Shown here: positions 48,895-57,546 of the stretch, in pieces
How positions within the stretch are numbered: the stretch's first letter is position 1
Layout of the letters: every line of letters starts with the position of its first letter
Assembly: GCF_006569205.1 (NCBI RefSeq)
Contig: NZ_VIGD01000009.1
Span: 1 to 64,000 of the forward strand
Reading direction: 5' to 3'
DNA: 64,000 nucleotides
Source of the DNA: Ureibacillus terrenus
GTDB taxonomy: Bacteria; Bacillota; Bacilli; Bacillales_A; Planococcaceae
Program-made: the position numbers and the translations under genes
Notes under the pieces: model-generated
Database searches by the model: none
Seen by the model: the letters and a program-made list of their open reading frames with translations, nothing else
Told to the model about the DNA's origin: nothing

Positions 48895-49869
48895 TTAAAA
48901 AATCACTTTTACCAACGTTCCTTTTCCGACTTCCGACTCAATCTCTAGCCGGTGGCCCAGTTTCTCGCAGATTTCCTTCGCCAAATATAGGCCCATGCCG
49001 GTAGATTCTCCGGTTCTCCTTCCATTTTCCCCCGTAAAGAACGGTTTTGTTACCCTTGCCAAATCGGATTTCGGAATTCCGATTCCTTCATCCTCCACGC
49101 ATAAAACGGTTTTCGATTCGTTTTTTTCAACAAATATTTTCACCTTTTTATTCGGCTCAAATGTATATTTTACAGCGTTCGTAATAAATTGAGTAAACAT
49201 AAATTTCAGCCATTTCGAATCCGTTGTCACCGTCACTTCAGGGTCTATATCAATGACCGGAAAAACATGGTTTGTTATAAATAAACGTTTATTGTCATTA
49301 ATTGTTGCGGTCACAATCTCTTTCAATCGGACTTCATCAATTTGCATATCCTCTTCGAACTTCTCTATCCGCGCATTCATCAATACCATTTCGATGCCTC
49401 TTTTTAACCGGTCCACTTCTTCCTGGATGCTCGTCCTGTCAATCTCTTCTTCCTGCAACAGGAGTTCCAGCACGGAAATGGGCGTTTTCATTTGGTGAAT
49501 CCATTGGTTTAAAAACTTTTCTTGCCGATCCTGCTTTGCATAAAGGTTCTGAACTTCGTTTTGATAAAGACGATATAATTCCTGCAAATACGCTTCTGTC
49601 TGAAGATGCTCGGGCGTCTTGGCATTCTTTTGAAGGGCGTCGTCCATGGTTTGCGGCAAATTTGAAATTCTTTGCAAAAAATTTCTTCGGAACGCGAAAC
49701 GGACCGCAAGAAACGAAAAAATAAGAATCATGCTGATGACGATGGAATACACCGCGGTATCCACGTTCCGGAAACCGTCCAGCCAATATAAGGATAATAT
49801 GAACAACACCACGATCAGCTCAAAAATGATAAAGGAAAGGTGTTCTTTAAAAAACAGCTTTAACCCCAT
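48895..49869 (-). CDS. BceS-type intramembrane-sensing histidine kinase
   Basis: A 324-residue kinase with two membrane segments (about 13-31 and 38-58) and almost no outside loop, typical of BceS-like kinases that sense through the permease. The H-box is QWIHQMKTPISVLELL, the N-box FITNAVKYT and the G-boxes EDEGIGIP and TGMGLYLAK. It starts 2 nt behind the regulator gene. Confidence 0.92.
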   Translation of the reverse strand: MGLKLFFKEHLSFIIFELIVVLFILSLYWLDGFRNVDTAVYSIVISMILIFSFLAVRFAFRRNFLQRISNLPQTMDDALQKNAKTPEHLQTEAYLQELYRLYQNEVQNLYAKQDRQEKFLNQWIHQMKTPISVLELLLQEEEIDRTSIQEEVDRLKRGIEMVLMNARIEKFEEDMQIDEVRLKEIVTATINDNKRLFITNHVFPVIDIDPEVTVTTDSKWLKFMFTQFITNAVKYTFEPNKKVKIFVEKNESKTVLCVEDEGIGIPKSDLARVTKPFFTGENGRRTGESTGMGLYLAKEICEKLGHRLEIESEVGKGTLVKVIF

Positions 49870-49871
49870 AA

Positions 49872-50576
49872 CTATTTTTCCTCCGAACTTAAAACGAATC
49901 GATAACCGGCTCCGCGAACGGTTTCAATAACGGACTGCACCCCGTATTCGGCAAGTTTTTTCCGCACACGGGTCATGTTGACATTCAATGTATTTTCATC
50001 GACAAACGCCTGGTCATCCCAAAGCTCTTCCAGAAGTTTTTCCCGGGACACCACTTTCGGCGCCTCCCTCATTAACAAATTTAAAATGGCGCATTCTTTT
50101 TTCTGCAAAGGGATTTCCACATTTCTTACATGCAGCTCCATCCGCTCCAAGTAGAGCGTCAATTGCCCCAATTGGACGGTTCTCTCTTCCTGTCTCGATG
50201 AATACTCTCCATAGGATCTTCTTAAATGGCTTTTGATTTTTGCCAACACAATTTCATAATTGAACGGTTTTGTAATAAAATCATCCCCGCCGTTTTCCAA
50301 CGCAAAAATCTGATCCATCTCTCCCGAACGCGCGGAAATAAAAATAATCGGGCATTTTGTGTACTGTCTTAACTGTCTGCACCAATAGTACCCATCATAA
50401 GAAGGCAAATTTATATCAAGCAATATTAAATGCGGAGAAAAGGCGAGACACTCCTCCACAATCTCGTCAAAGTTTTTCACAATCTCCACTTCGTATTGAT
50501 ATTTTTTTAGATTTTCGGCCAATAATGTAGCAATTTTATAATCATCTTCAATGATATAGATTCGCGTACCTTCCAA
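49872..50576 (-). CDS. BceR-type OmpR-family response regulator
   Basis: A 234-residue regulator: receiver domain with phosphoacceptor Asp in LILLDINLPSYDGYYW, then a winged-helix domain (KECAILNLLMREAPKVVSRE to RVRKKLAEYG, RGAGYRF). It would activate the adjacent transporter genes, usually from a site upstream of bceA; I did not find a clear inverted repeat in the short gap 48842-48894. Confidence 0.92.
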   Translation of the reverse strand: MEGTRIYIIEDDYKIATLLAENLKKYQYEVEIVKNFDEIVEECLAFSPHLILLDINLPSYDGYYWCRQLRQYTKCPIIFISARSGEMDQIFALENGGDDFITKPFNYEIVLAKIKSHLRRSYGEYSSRQEERTVQLGQLTLYLERMELHVRNVEIPLQKKECAILNLLMREAPKVVSREKLLEELWDDQAFVDENTLNVNMTRVRKKLAEYGVQSVIETVRGAGYRFVLSSEEK

Positions 50577-50729
50577 TATGCTTTCCCCCTTAACGGAACA
50601 TCTAATTCTATTTTAACAAAAATACAATAACGGTCATTCAAACGCCCTCTTCCAATTTGATTTTGCGATTTTTTCATCTTCATTCACAAAATGTTCACAT
50701 CCCGTTTTTAAAAATGGGCAAATTCCTTA

Positions 50730-50758
50730 TTGACTATTCTAAACTGTTATAATACAAT
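50730..50758 (+). promoter_or_regulatory. Sigma-A promoter of the yhfH-like gene
   Basis: TTGACT (50730-50735) and TACAAT (50753-50758) are 17 bp apart, 50 bp before the ATG. Confidence 0.7.
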
Positions 50759-50787
50759 TACAAATACAAACAGGTATTATAAAACAG
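50744..50787. promoter_or_regulatory. Inverted repeat over the yhfH-like start region
   Basis: AACTGTTATAATAC and GTATTATAA(AA)CAGTT are complementary apart from two extra A, with 18 nt between. The left arm overlaps the -10, so it could be an operator; as RNA the right part would lie in the leader. Confidence 0.5.
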
Positions 50788-50809
50788 TTAGTCCTTAAGG
50801 AGGTCCCCC

Positions 50810-50935
50810 ATGTTAGAAAATATCGTTGAATTCTTCAAAAACTTGCCAGACAAAGTCTGTGTAAAGTGCGGAGAAAAAATTGAAGAGCAAAGTGAATGCT
50901 ATACAAACACATGCGAAAAATGCAGCTCCCACTAA
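50810..50935 (+). CDS. YhfH-like small zinc-ribbon protein
   Basis: A 41-residue protein starting MLENIVEFFKNLPDKVC with four spaced cysteines: CVKCGEK, then ECYTNTCEKC, a likely zinc ribbon. It resembles the small YhfH protein of Bacillus. TAAGGAGGTCCCCC precedes the ATG, and a promoter is visible. Its function is unknown. Probably a real, expressed single gene; the terminator at 51031 serves it. Confidence 0.8.
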   Translation: MLENIVEFFKNLPDKVCVKCGEKIEEQSECYTNTCEKCSSH

Positions 50936-51030
50936 TGGTCGTAATAATATTCGGTGAATCGCTTTAAACCTGAAAATGAACTTACTATTAAATCGCTTAA
51001 CACATGACAACATACAATCGCTTACAAACG

Positions 51031-51070
51031 CAAAAAATCCTCAAAGTCGCGAACTTTGAGGATTTTTTGC
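51031..51070. terminator. Bidirectional terminator
   Basis: AAAAAATCCTCAAAGT and AACTTTGAGGATTTTTT form a perfect stem with a 4-nt loop, with A- and T-runs on both sides. It serves the yhfH-like gene and the convergent FixH-like gene. Confidence 0.92.
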
Positions 51071-51074
51071 TGTT

Positions 51075-51593
51075 TTAATGTGTTTCATCGTGAGATTCCG
51101 TATTTTCTTGATTATCAAGCTGCATTTTTTCGGCATCTTCTTTCGATGTATCTTTTTCCGGAAGCACTTTGCTCATATCCGGATTTCCTGCGACAATCTG
51201 TTTTTTCGGCATGACGTGCAGCCCTCTTGCTGTTGTGTGGGCATACATATAATACACGCCGTCATGATTGAAAGTAAATTCAGCTTTATATACGCCATCT
51301 CCTGCATGTTCAGCATCAATCATGACACCCTGTTCACGCAATCCGGATTCCCAAACTTCAAATTGCACTGCATCCGCATCTTCCACATTTTCATTGTTTT
51401 GTGTTACATGGGCGGCTAGTTCTACAGGTTTTCCGACTTCCACCTGATCCGGAGTCAAAATCTCAACTTTCACTTCCAATGAAGCTATATCGGCAGGATC
51501 TTCATTCGTATCGATTTCCGATTTTTGTTCCGTATTATTGCAGCCAATCAGCAATAAAGGTACAGCCAACAAAGTAATCAACCATTTTTTCAT
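51075..51593 (-). CDS. FixH/YtkA-like lipoprotein
   Basis: A 172-residue secreted lipoprotein (lipobox LLLIGCNN) with an immunoglobulin-like YtkA/FixH domain: LEVKVEILTPDQVEVGKPVEL, VQFEVWESG and YYMYAHTTARGLHVMPK. The tail is rich in Glu, Asp and His. Such proteins are found with copper or cytochrome oxidase assembly factors, but the role here is unknown. It lies 1 nt behind a sensor kinase gene, so it may report to or depend on it. Confidence 0.82.
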   Translation of the reverse strand: MKKWLITLLAVPLLLIGCNNTEQKSEIDTNEDPADIASLEVKVEILTPDQVEVGKPVELAAHVTQNNENVEDADAVQFEVWESGLREQGVMIDAEHAGDGVYKAEFTFNHDGVYYMYAHTTARGLHVMPKKQIVAGNPDMSKVLPEKDTSKEDAEKMQLDNQENTESHDETH

Positions 51594-51594
51594 T

Positions 51595-52980
51595 TTACTC
51601 TTCCTCCATTATCGGTAATGTTATGGTAACCTGTGTCCCCTCACCTACTGCGCTTTTAATAGAAAGTGTTCCATTATGCATTTTTACCAATTGTTTCACA
51701 ATCGATAATCCTAGACCTGCTCCGCCGTCGGAACGGCTTCTCGCCTTGTTTACCCGGTAAAATCGTTCCGTGATGTGAGGGAGATCTTCTTCAGGGATGC
51801 CAATCCCTTCATCTTGAATTTCAATAACGGCACGCCGGTCAGACACGTAACTATTAATCGTCACTTTTGCATTTTCATCGGAATAGCGGATCGCATTCTC
51901 GATGATGTTGATAAATATTTGCTTTAATTTTTTTTCATCACCAAGGACGATAATATTTTCATCCAAGTTTTGCACAATGTGAATATGTTTTTTGTCCCCT
52001 TGTCCTTCCAACAGTTTGACCGATTCGCGGATCGTTTCGGAAAGGACGATCGGAAGCATTTCAATTTCCTCTTTCTCTTTTCTGACAAGCTGCAGCAATT
52101 CATTTGTCAACCGTTCCATCCGGATCGCTTCCCGATGAATCAGTTCAAGGGCTTCAGTCTGTTCTTTCCCTTCAACCAATTGACTTTGGATCGCCTCGCT
52201 ATATCCTTTGATATAGCTGATCGGCGTCCTTAATTCATGGGAAACGGTGGCCAGGAACGCTTTTTGTTTTTCATCTTCCCGCTGAATGGATTCGGCCATA
52301 TGGTTAAAAGCTTCCGACAACAAACCGATTTCGTCTTTTGAAGCAACTTCTACCCTCGCGCTATAATCCCCTTCCGTCATTTGTTCTACTGCCCTATGCA
52401 AATCGTTCAGCGGACGCATAATCCGCTTCAGGCTTTGATAAACCAAAATCGCGATGAGAAAGGAGAAAAGCACCCCTCCACCTATAAATATAGCCACTTC
52501 CGTTCTTGCTAATTCAGTAATTTTTGCTAAAGGATAATAAATATAGATAATTCCTTCCAATCGATTCTGATCCACCAGCGGCAAAATCACGGATACGACT
52601 TCCCGCTTGAACCGCTCTTCATAGCCAATTTTTGTGATATTTTCTCCATTTAATAATACCCGCCGCTCGTCAGGACCGATCAGGGTTTTATAATCGATTT
52701 CAAACGGGACGCATGCACTGAGTTCGCGAGGGTTTCGGACGGCAAAAACATCGTAATTGGAATAATAATTAAAGGATTCGACCAACTCTACGTACTCATC
52801 GGTCACTTTGCCTCCGGAATATTTAGATTGGAGGTTTTCGCCGATTTCGATCATCTCGCTTTTTGTATCTTCCACATAAAACTTTTCATAAAGAAAATCG
52901 GCGAATATATACATGAACGCGATCGTCAGCATTAAATACGCGATGATTAAAACCCAAATTTTTGTCGCAAACTTTCTCAT
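51595..52980 (-). CDS. Two-component sensor histidine kinase
   Basis: A 461-residue kinase: membrane span 1 (about 9-30), an extracytoplasmic domain of about 125 residues, span 2 (about 160-185), HAMP, H-box FLATVSHELRTPISYIKGY, N-box NIIENAIRYSDEN, G-boxes DEGIGIP and GGAGLGLSIV. The sensing domain is not recognised. It overlaps the regulator gene by 4 nt. The operon order is beta-propeller lipoprotein, regulator, kinase, FixH-like lipoprotein. Confidence 0.9.
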   Translation of the reverse strand: MRKFATKIWVLIIAYLMLTIAFMYIFADFLYEKFYVEDTKSEMIEIGENLQSKYSGGKVTDEYVELVESFNYYSNYDVFAVRNPRELSACVPFEIDYKTLIGPDERRVLLNGENITKIGYEERFKREVVSVILPLVDQNRLEGIIYIYYPLAKITELARTEVAIFIGGGVLFSFLIAILVYQSLKRIMRPLNDLHRAVEQMTEGDYSARVEVASKDEIGLLSEAFNHMAESIQREDEKQKAFLATVSHELRTPISYIKGYSEAIQSQLVEGKEQTEALELIHREAIRMERLTNELLQLVRKEKEEIEMLPIVLSETIRESVKLLEGQGDKKHIHIVQNLDENIIVLGDEKKLKQIFINIIENAIRYSDENAKVTINSYVSDRRAVIEIQDEGIGIPEEDLPHITERFYRVNKARSRSDGGAGLGLSIVKQLVKMHNGTLSIKSAVGEGTQVTITLPIMEEE

Positions 52981-53654
52981 ACCTGATCAAAGCGATATCC
53001 AATCCCCCATACAGTTTGGATGTACTCGCTTGCCTCCTTTGAAACTTTCCCTAATTTTAGCCGCAATGTCTTAATATGGGTATCGACTGTCCGAGTTCCT
53101 CCATCATAATCCATTTCCCAAATCTTTTCCAACAGCTGTTCACGGGAAAAGACTGTATTCGGATTTCTCATGAATAATTGCAGCAAGTCGAATTCTTTTA
53201 GTGTCAGAGTGACATTCTGATTGTTGACATACACTTTCCGTGAAGCTTCATCCAGCTTGATGACACCCCGTTCAAGCATCTTTTGGTTGTTCACTCCGGC
53301 TCTTCTTAACACCGCCTGTATTCTGGCAATCAATTCACTGGCGGTGAAAGGTTTCACGATATAATCATCTCCTCCGATCGTCAACCCTTTTACTTTATCT
53401 TCATTGCCATCCCTGGCTGTCAAGAAAATGATCGGAATGGACGAGATTTTTCGAATTTTTTCGCAAACTTCAAATCCGTCTTCGCCGGGCATCATGACAT
53501 CCAAGAGGACAATATCAGCCTCTTTTCTTTCAATCACCGGATATGCCTCTTTCCCGCTGGCAACAGCGATGGTTTCGAAATCTGATTTGGAAAGCATGAC
53601 TTCAATCAAATTTCTCATATCTTGTTCATCATCTACAATTAACACTGTCGGCAT
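52977..53654 (-). CDS. OmpR-family response regulator
   Basis: A 225-residue regulator with receiver Asp in DIVLLDVMMPGEDGFEV, Lys in GGDDYIVKPF, and a winged-helix output domain (NQNVTLTLKEFDLLQLFM to WGIGYRFDQV). Partner of the kinase just downstream. Target genes are unknown, and probably include this operon. Confidence 0.92.
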   Translation of the reverse strand: MPTVLIVDDEQDMRNLIEVMLSKSDFETIAVASGKEAYPVIERKEADIVLLDVMMPGEDGFEVCEKIRKISSIPIIFLTARDGNEDKVKGLTIGGDDYIVKPFTASELIARIQAVLRRAGVNNQKMLERGVIKLDEASRKVYVNNQNVTLTLKEFDLLQLFMRNPNTVFSREQLLEKIWEMDYDGGTRTVDTHIKTLRLKLGKVSKEASEYIQTVWGIGYRFDQV

Positions 53655-53656
53655 GT

Positions 53657-54610
53657 TTATACCTCCCTCACCAGCAACTGGAACGGTCCGGATTGAGTTG
53701 AAATCTTTCGTTTAATTTCACCGTTTTCCAGAATATAAATCTGATTATCATCAAAACCGGCTACTATGACATTATCTTTAAAAACGGCTACAGCGAATGG
53801 ATTGGCCCCCACCTCTTTCCTCCACAACATCTTGCCATTGAGGTCAAAAGCAAACAATTCGTTCGAGCCGTGGTTGGTGACGTAAATGATGTCCCCTTTT
53901 TTAGAAAAACCTACAGGCATTTGTGAAGCTTGTATTTCCTGAATGACCTGTCCATTATCCAAATCCAGCACTTTGACTTTTTGATTCGGCCGGCTTCCGG
54001 AGCCGTGCCCGCCTACCCAAAGGGTGTTGGTTTCTTTTACAATCAATAGACCGCTGGATGATTTATCGATGTTCCATTCATCAACAAGGGACATGGATTT
54101 TATGTCAACTACTGACAGCACCGGAGCTTTATAATTGACGACATATAACTTTCCGTCGTGGCTATCCATTGACATCGGATAATCCTTTAGACGGATTTCC
54201 CCCTGTTTTTCTCCTTGTTCATTGAAACTTGCGACCGTATTCGATTCACTGTTTGCCACAAACAGCAGTTTTTCTTTTTTGTCGTAATGGACATTCGTCG
54301 TACCGGTCCCCGTTTCAATGGACTGTATCAGTTTTCCGGTAGACAGTTCATATATATCAACCTCGTCCAATTGATGGCCGTAAAGCACGAGGCGGTCATA
54401 CGGGATCAAAGCGGCACCAGTATATGCTTTCTCAAACTTCCACGTTGCAATCCGTTCGCCATCCGAATCAAAAAAATCCACTGAAGGCTCTAAAATGTTT
54501 ACTGATGCAACAAAAGACTGGTGCTGATTAATCTGTTGAAATTCTTCGTCATTGCAACCATGCAATATCCAAATGGTGCATAAAAACAAAAAGGCTACCC
54601 ATTTTTTCAA
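53657..54610 (-). CDS. YncE-like beta-propeller lipoprotein
   Basis: A secreted protein of about 317 residues. The start is TTG at 54610 behind AGGGGTGATTAT, giving a short signal LKKWVAFLFLC with lipobox ILHGCNDE; the longer frame to 54679 has no site. Repeated blade motifs such as LLFVANSESNTVASFNEQG, TLWVGGHGSGS and IIYVTNHGSNELFAFDLNG indicate a seven-bladed propeller of the YncE type. It may provide a ligand- or heme-related sensing surface for the kinase of the same operon; this is a guess. Confidence 0.8.
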   Translation of the reverse strand: MKKWVAFLFLCTIWILHGCNDEEFQQINQHQSFVASVNILEPSVDFFDSDGERIATWKFEKAYTGAALIPYDRLVLYGHQLDEVDIYELSTGKLIQSIETGTGTTNVHYDKKEKLLFVANSESNTVASFNEQGEKQGEIRLKDYPMSMDSHDGKLYVVNYKAPVLSVVDIKSMSLVDEWNIDKSSSGLLIVKETNTLWVGGHGSGSRPNQKVKVLDLDNGQVIQEIQASQMPVGFSKKGDIIYVTNHGSNELFAFDLNGKMLWRKEVGANPFAVAVFKDNVIVAGFDDNQIYILENGEIKRKISTQSGPFQLLVREV

Positions 54611-54971
54611 ATAATCACCCCTAATTCTATAGTGTAGTGAAAAAGTGTGAAGTTTTGATGAAATAAATTTGACAATCATTACAATTTTTTATATTTTCAA
54701 ATCCGCTTATGCGGGCTGTTCTTCTTCCCTCAGGTAGCCATTCCCCCTCTTGGGCATTTAAAATCCCTTAGGCATTTGTCCCGTGCTTGGGCGTTTACTC
54801 CTCCAGCTTGGGCAGGTCAGAAGTCCACTCGGGCACATAACTTTCTGCCTCGGGCACTTAATCCCTCTTCTCGGGCACATAAACTCTCCCCTTGGGCGGA
54901 TAACCCCTCCTGCTCGGGCACATAAACTCTCCCCTCGGGCACATCCCCCCCATCCTATGCATTTCCGAAAT
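54611..54971. other. Intergenic region with a 21-bp tandem array
   Basis: Between the propeller-lipoprotein operon and the hem terminator. About 200 bp are taken up by the repeat array described separately; the part nearest 54611 holds the operon promoter, not resolved. A plus-strand frame runs through the array (heptad-like LGHI repeats) only because 21 is divisible by three. Confidence 0.5.
54748..54945. repeat. Ten-unit degenerate tandem array, 21-bp period, core CTCGGGCACATAA
   Basis: The GGGC (once AGGC) core begins at 54752, 54770, 54789, 54810, 54831, 54852, 54873, 54894, 54916 and 54937: spacings 18, 19, 21, 21, 21, 21, 21, 22 and 21. The best units read TCGGGCACATAA followed by a pyrimidine-rich spacer (ACTCTCCC). 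Units drift towards TTGGGC at the left end. No gene is present. The same 21-bp period is found in the unrelated array at 12555-12670. Confidence 0.85.
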
Positions 54972-55020
54972 AAAAAAAGCTGCTGCGAACGTCAATTTTC
55001 ATTGACCATTCGAAAGCAGC
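54972..55020 (-). terminator. Terminator of the hem operon
   Basis: On the minus strand GCTGCT, CGAA and GTCAAT pair with ATTGAC, TTCG and AGCAGC in an interrupted stem, then seven T. It lies 130 nt past the last hem gene. Confidence 0.8.
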
Positions 55021-55152
55021 CATGCAAATATATTCATCCACTATATTATCTGAAATGATGAGCGAGGGTTGATGACGTGCAGCGTCCGTTCGAAACATTT
55101 TAAGAATTTCCGTTTGACAACAATCAAATCTCCGGTCTCACCCGCCTGCAGA

Positions 55153-56583
55153 TCATGTTAATAAATATTCTTTATGAATATGAAACAATTCGGATATGAT
55201 TTCCTCTGCGGCCTGCTTGCCTTGTGTTACACAATCCGGAACACTAATGCCTTCATAAGAACTGCCCGCCAATTTGACATAAGGAAATTCCTTTTTCAGT
55301 ATTTCCTTCATTTTCTCCAAACGTTTTTCATGGCCGACCGTATATTGCGGCATGGATTGTTTCCAACGGGATACAATCGTAAATTTTGGTTTTTGTTTAA
55401 TGCCAATCGATTTCTCCAAATCATGGAGCACCGTTTTTTCTATATCCGCATCGGACAATTCAACGATGGCTTCATCCCCGACACGTCCAATATATGTCCG
55501 GATCAAATCATATCCATCCGGCGCCACATTATTCCACTTATGGTTGCTCCATGTACAAGTTGTAATGGAAATGTCGCTGTTTCTGGAAAAATAGAAGCTG
55601 ATTGCATCTTGATAATTTCCATTTTCCATTTTTTCAAATGCCATCGTTACCGTTGCGATCGTCGCATAATTCATGTCCGGAATCTCATGGAATATCCCGT
55701 AATGGGCAAACATATTTTTCGCTTGATTTAATGTCGTTGTTACGATGACCGCATCGCATTTTAGAGGGGCAATGTTATTAAAATAAATTTGCATCGTGCC
55801 ATCCTGCAGCCGGTCAATCGATTCCACTTTTACGCCTTTTAGAATCGTTTTGGACGGCAGACATTCCTCGATTTTTTCAACCAGCGTTTCCAAGCCGTTT
55901 TTGAATGTCTGGTAACCCTTCACTTGATTAAACAAGGAAAAATGGGATTTTTTCATTCCATAAATCAAGCTGCGGTATTGCTTTTCCATTTCATAAATTT
56001 CAGGAAACATGGATTGTATGCTCAACCGGTCGATGTCTCCTGCAAAAGTTCCTGCAAGCAGAGGCTCCACTAAATTTTCGACTACTTCTTTTCCAAAACG
56101 GCGCCGGAAAAAGTCCCCGATCGGTTCATCCTTTTCTTCTTTTGTTTTAGGCAAGAATAAATCCCCGGCAGCACGAACCTTTCCGCTTAATGAAACAATC
56201 CCGGAAGTTAATAATGAGGTGACAATAGGCGCACCTCCAAACAAAATTCCATTGGGTATCGGATACAGATGTGTTCCGACAGCTATATATGTTTGGCCTC
56301 TGTTATTGCTTACCACTTCATCTTGTATGCCCAAATGTTCAGTCAGCTCGGTCATGCTGTCGTCATGATCGATAAAAGATTCCGGACCCCGTTCAATAAT
56401 AAACCCATCTTTTCTCAACGTCTGGATTTTACCGCCCAATCGCAAAGAAGATTCAATCAGCACCACATCCAACGGCAAACGATGATCCCGTGCGCTCTTT
56501 TCCAAATAAAACGCTGCTGTCAACCCAGTAATACCGCCGCCAATCACAGCAATTTTTTTTCGATTCGTCACCCTCATCATCAC
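55153..56583 (-). CDS. hemY: Coproporphyrinogen III oxidase (CgoX/HemY)
   Basis: An FAD enzyme that, in Gram-positives, oxidises coproporphyrinogen III to coproporphyrin III. AVIGGGITGLTAAFYLEK binds FAD; LGGKIQTLRKDGFIIERGPESF, EPLLAGTFAGDIDRLS and the end GSSYEGISVPDCVTQGKQAA match B. subtilis HemY closely. About 475 residues. The start is one of GTG-ATG-ATG at 56583-56577. It ends the hemE-hemH-hemY operon. Confidence 0.95.
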   Translation of the reverse strand: MMMRVTNRKKIAVIGGGITGLTAAFYLEKSARDHRLPLDVVLIESSLRLGGKIQTLRKDGFIIERGPESFIDHDDSMTELTEHLGIQDEVVSNNRGQTYIAVGTHLYPIPNGILFGGAPIVTSLLTSGIVSLSGKVRAAGDLFLPKTKEEKDEPIGDFFRRRFGKEVVENLVEPLLAGTFAGDIDRLSIQSMFPEIYEMEKQYRSLIYGMKKSHFSLFNQVKGYQTFKNGLETLVEKIEECLPSKTILKGVKVESIDRLQDGTMQIYFNNIAPLKCDAVIVTTTLNQAKNMFAHYGIFHEIPDMNYATIATVTMAFEKMENGNYQDAISFYFSRNSDISITTCTWSNHKWNNVAPDGYDLIRTYIGRVGDEAIVELSDADIEKTVLHDLEKSIGIKQKPKFTIVSRWKQSMPQYTVGHEKRLEKMKEILKKEFPYVKLAGSSYEGISVPDCVTQGKQAAEEIISELFHIHKEYLLT

Positions 56584-56589
56584 TCTCTA

Positions 56590-57531
56590 TCATTTTTCCA
56601 GCTTTTTAAAAATGGCATCAATCATTGCATCGATAAACAACGGATGAGTATTCGGCATTGGTGGCCGATAGTATCCAGCGCCCAACTCATCGCACACAGC
56701 TTTACATTCAATATCGTTGTCATACAATACTTCCAAATGTTCCGTTACAAATCCGACTGGCGCATAGACGAACGAACGGTAACCTTTTTTCTCATAAAGC
56801 TCCCGGGTTAAATCCTGTACATCCGGACCAAGCCATGGTTCAGGTGTTTGGCCGGCTGATTGCCATCCTACTTCGACATTCGGCAATCCTGTTTTTTCTT
56901 GAATCAAACGGGCCGTTTCAATCAATTGTTCTTCGTAAGGATCGCCCAGCTGTTTGATTTTTTCAGGCAAAGAGTGGTTGGAAACAATTACGCAAGCCTT
57001 TTCCCGTTCTTCTTCTGTCATCTTTTCAAATTCTGCAAGGATGGCTTGTGACCAATATTCGATAAATTTCGGCTCGTCATACCAGGATTCCACTGAAGTG
57101 ATGTTTAAAGTGCCGCCCAATTTTTCGGCAGCTTCTTTGGCCCTGCCGTTATAGGACTTGATCGAAAACGTTGAAAAGTGAGGAGCCAATACAATGGAAA
57201 CTGCTTCCCGAATGCCGTCCTTGACCATTTGTTCAACGGCATCTTCAATGAATGGTTCAATATGCTTTAATCCGATATATAATTTATATTCCACTTCATC
57301 TTGTACTTCGTTTAGACGATTGACAAGAGCCTCCGCTTGTTTTTTTGTCATTTTCGCAAGAGGAGAAATGCCGCCAATCGCTCTGTACCGCGCTTTCAAA
57401 TCGTCAATTTGTTCTTGGGGAGGCTTTCTCCCATGGCGAATATGCGTGTAATATCGTTCGATGTCCTCTTCTTTATATGGCGTACCGTAAGCCATGACTA
57501 ATAGACCATGTACCGGTTTCAATGTTTTCAC
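56590..57531 (-). CDS. hemH: Coproporphyrin III ferrochelatase (CpfC/HemH)
   Basis: Inserts ferrous iron into coproporphyrin [53 protein letters not shown] with the catalytic His, [10 protein letters not shown] and [14 protein letters not shown] with the catalytic His-Glu pair are all seen, in a 313-residue monomeric enzyme. It lies between hemE and hemY. Confidence 0.96.
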   Translation of the reverse strand: MKTLKPVHGLLVMAYGTPYKEEDIERYYTHIRHGRKPPQEQIDDLKARYRAIGGISPLAKMTKKQAEALVNRLNEVQDEVEYKLYIGLKHIEPFIEDAVEQMVKDGIREAVSIVLAPHFSTFSIKSYNGRAKEAAEKLGGTLNITSVESWYDEPKFIEYWSQAILAEFEKMTEEEREKACVIVSNHSLPEKIKQLGDPYEEQLIETARLIQEKTGLPNVEVGWQSAGQTPEPWLGPDVQDLTRELYEKKGYRSFVYAPVGFVTEHLEVLYDNDIECKAVCDELGAGYYRPPMPNTHPLFIDAMIDAIFKKLEK

Positions 57532-57546
57532 CTCAAATAATTTTTG

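Noticed and set aside
54783..55058. Plus-strand open frame of 91 codons through the 21-bp array, with LGHI-type heptads
   Set aside because: The frame is open only because the repeat period is divisible by three. There is no ribosome-binding site, and the frame ends inside the hem terminator.
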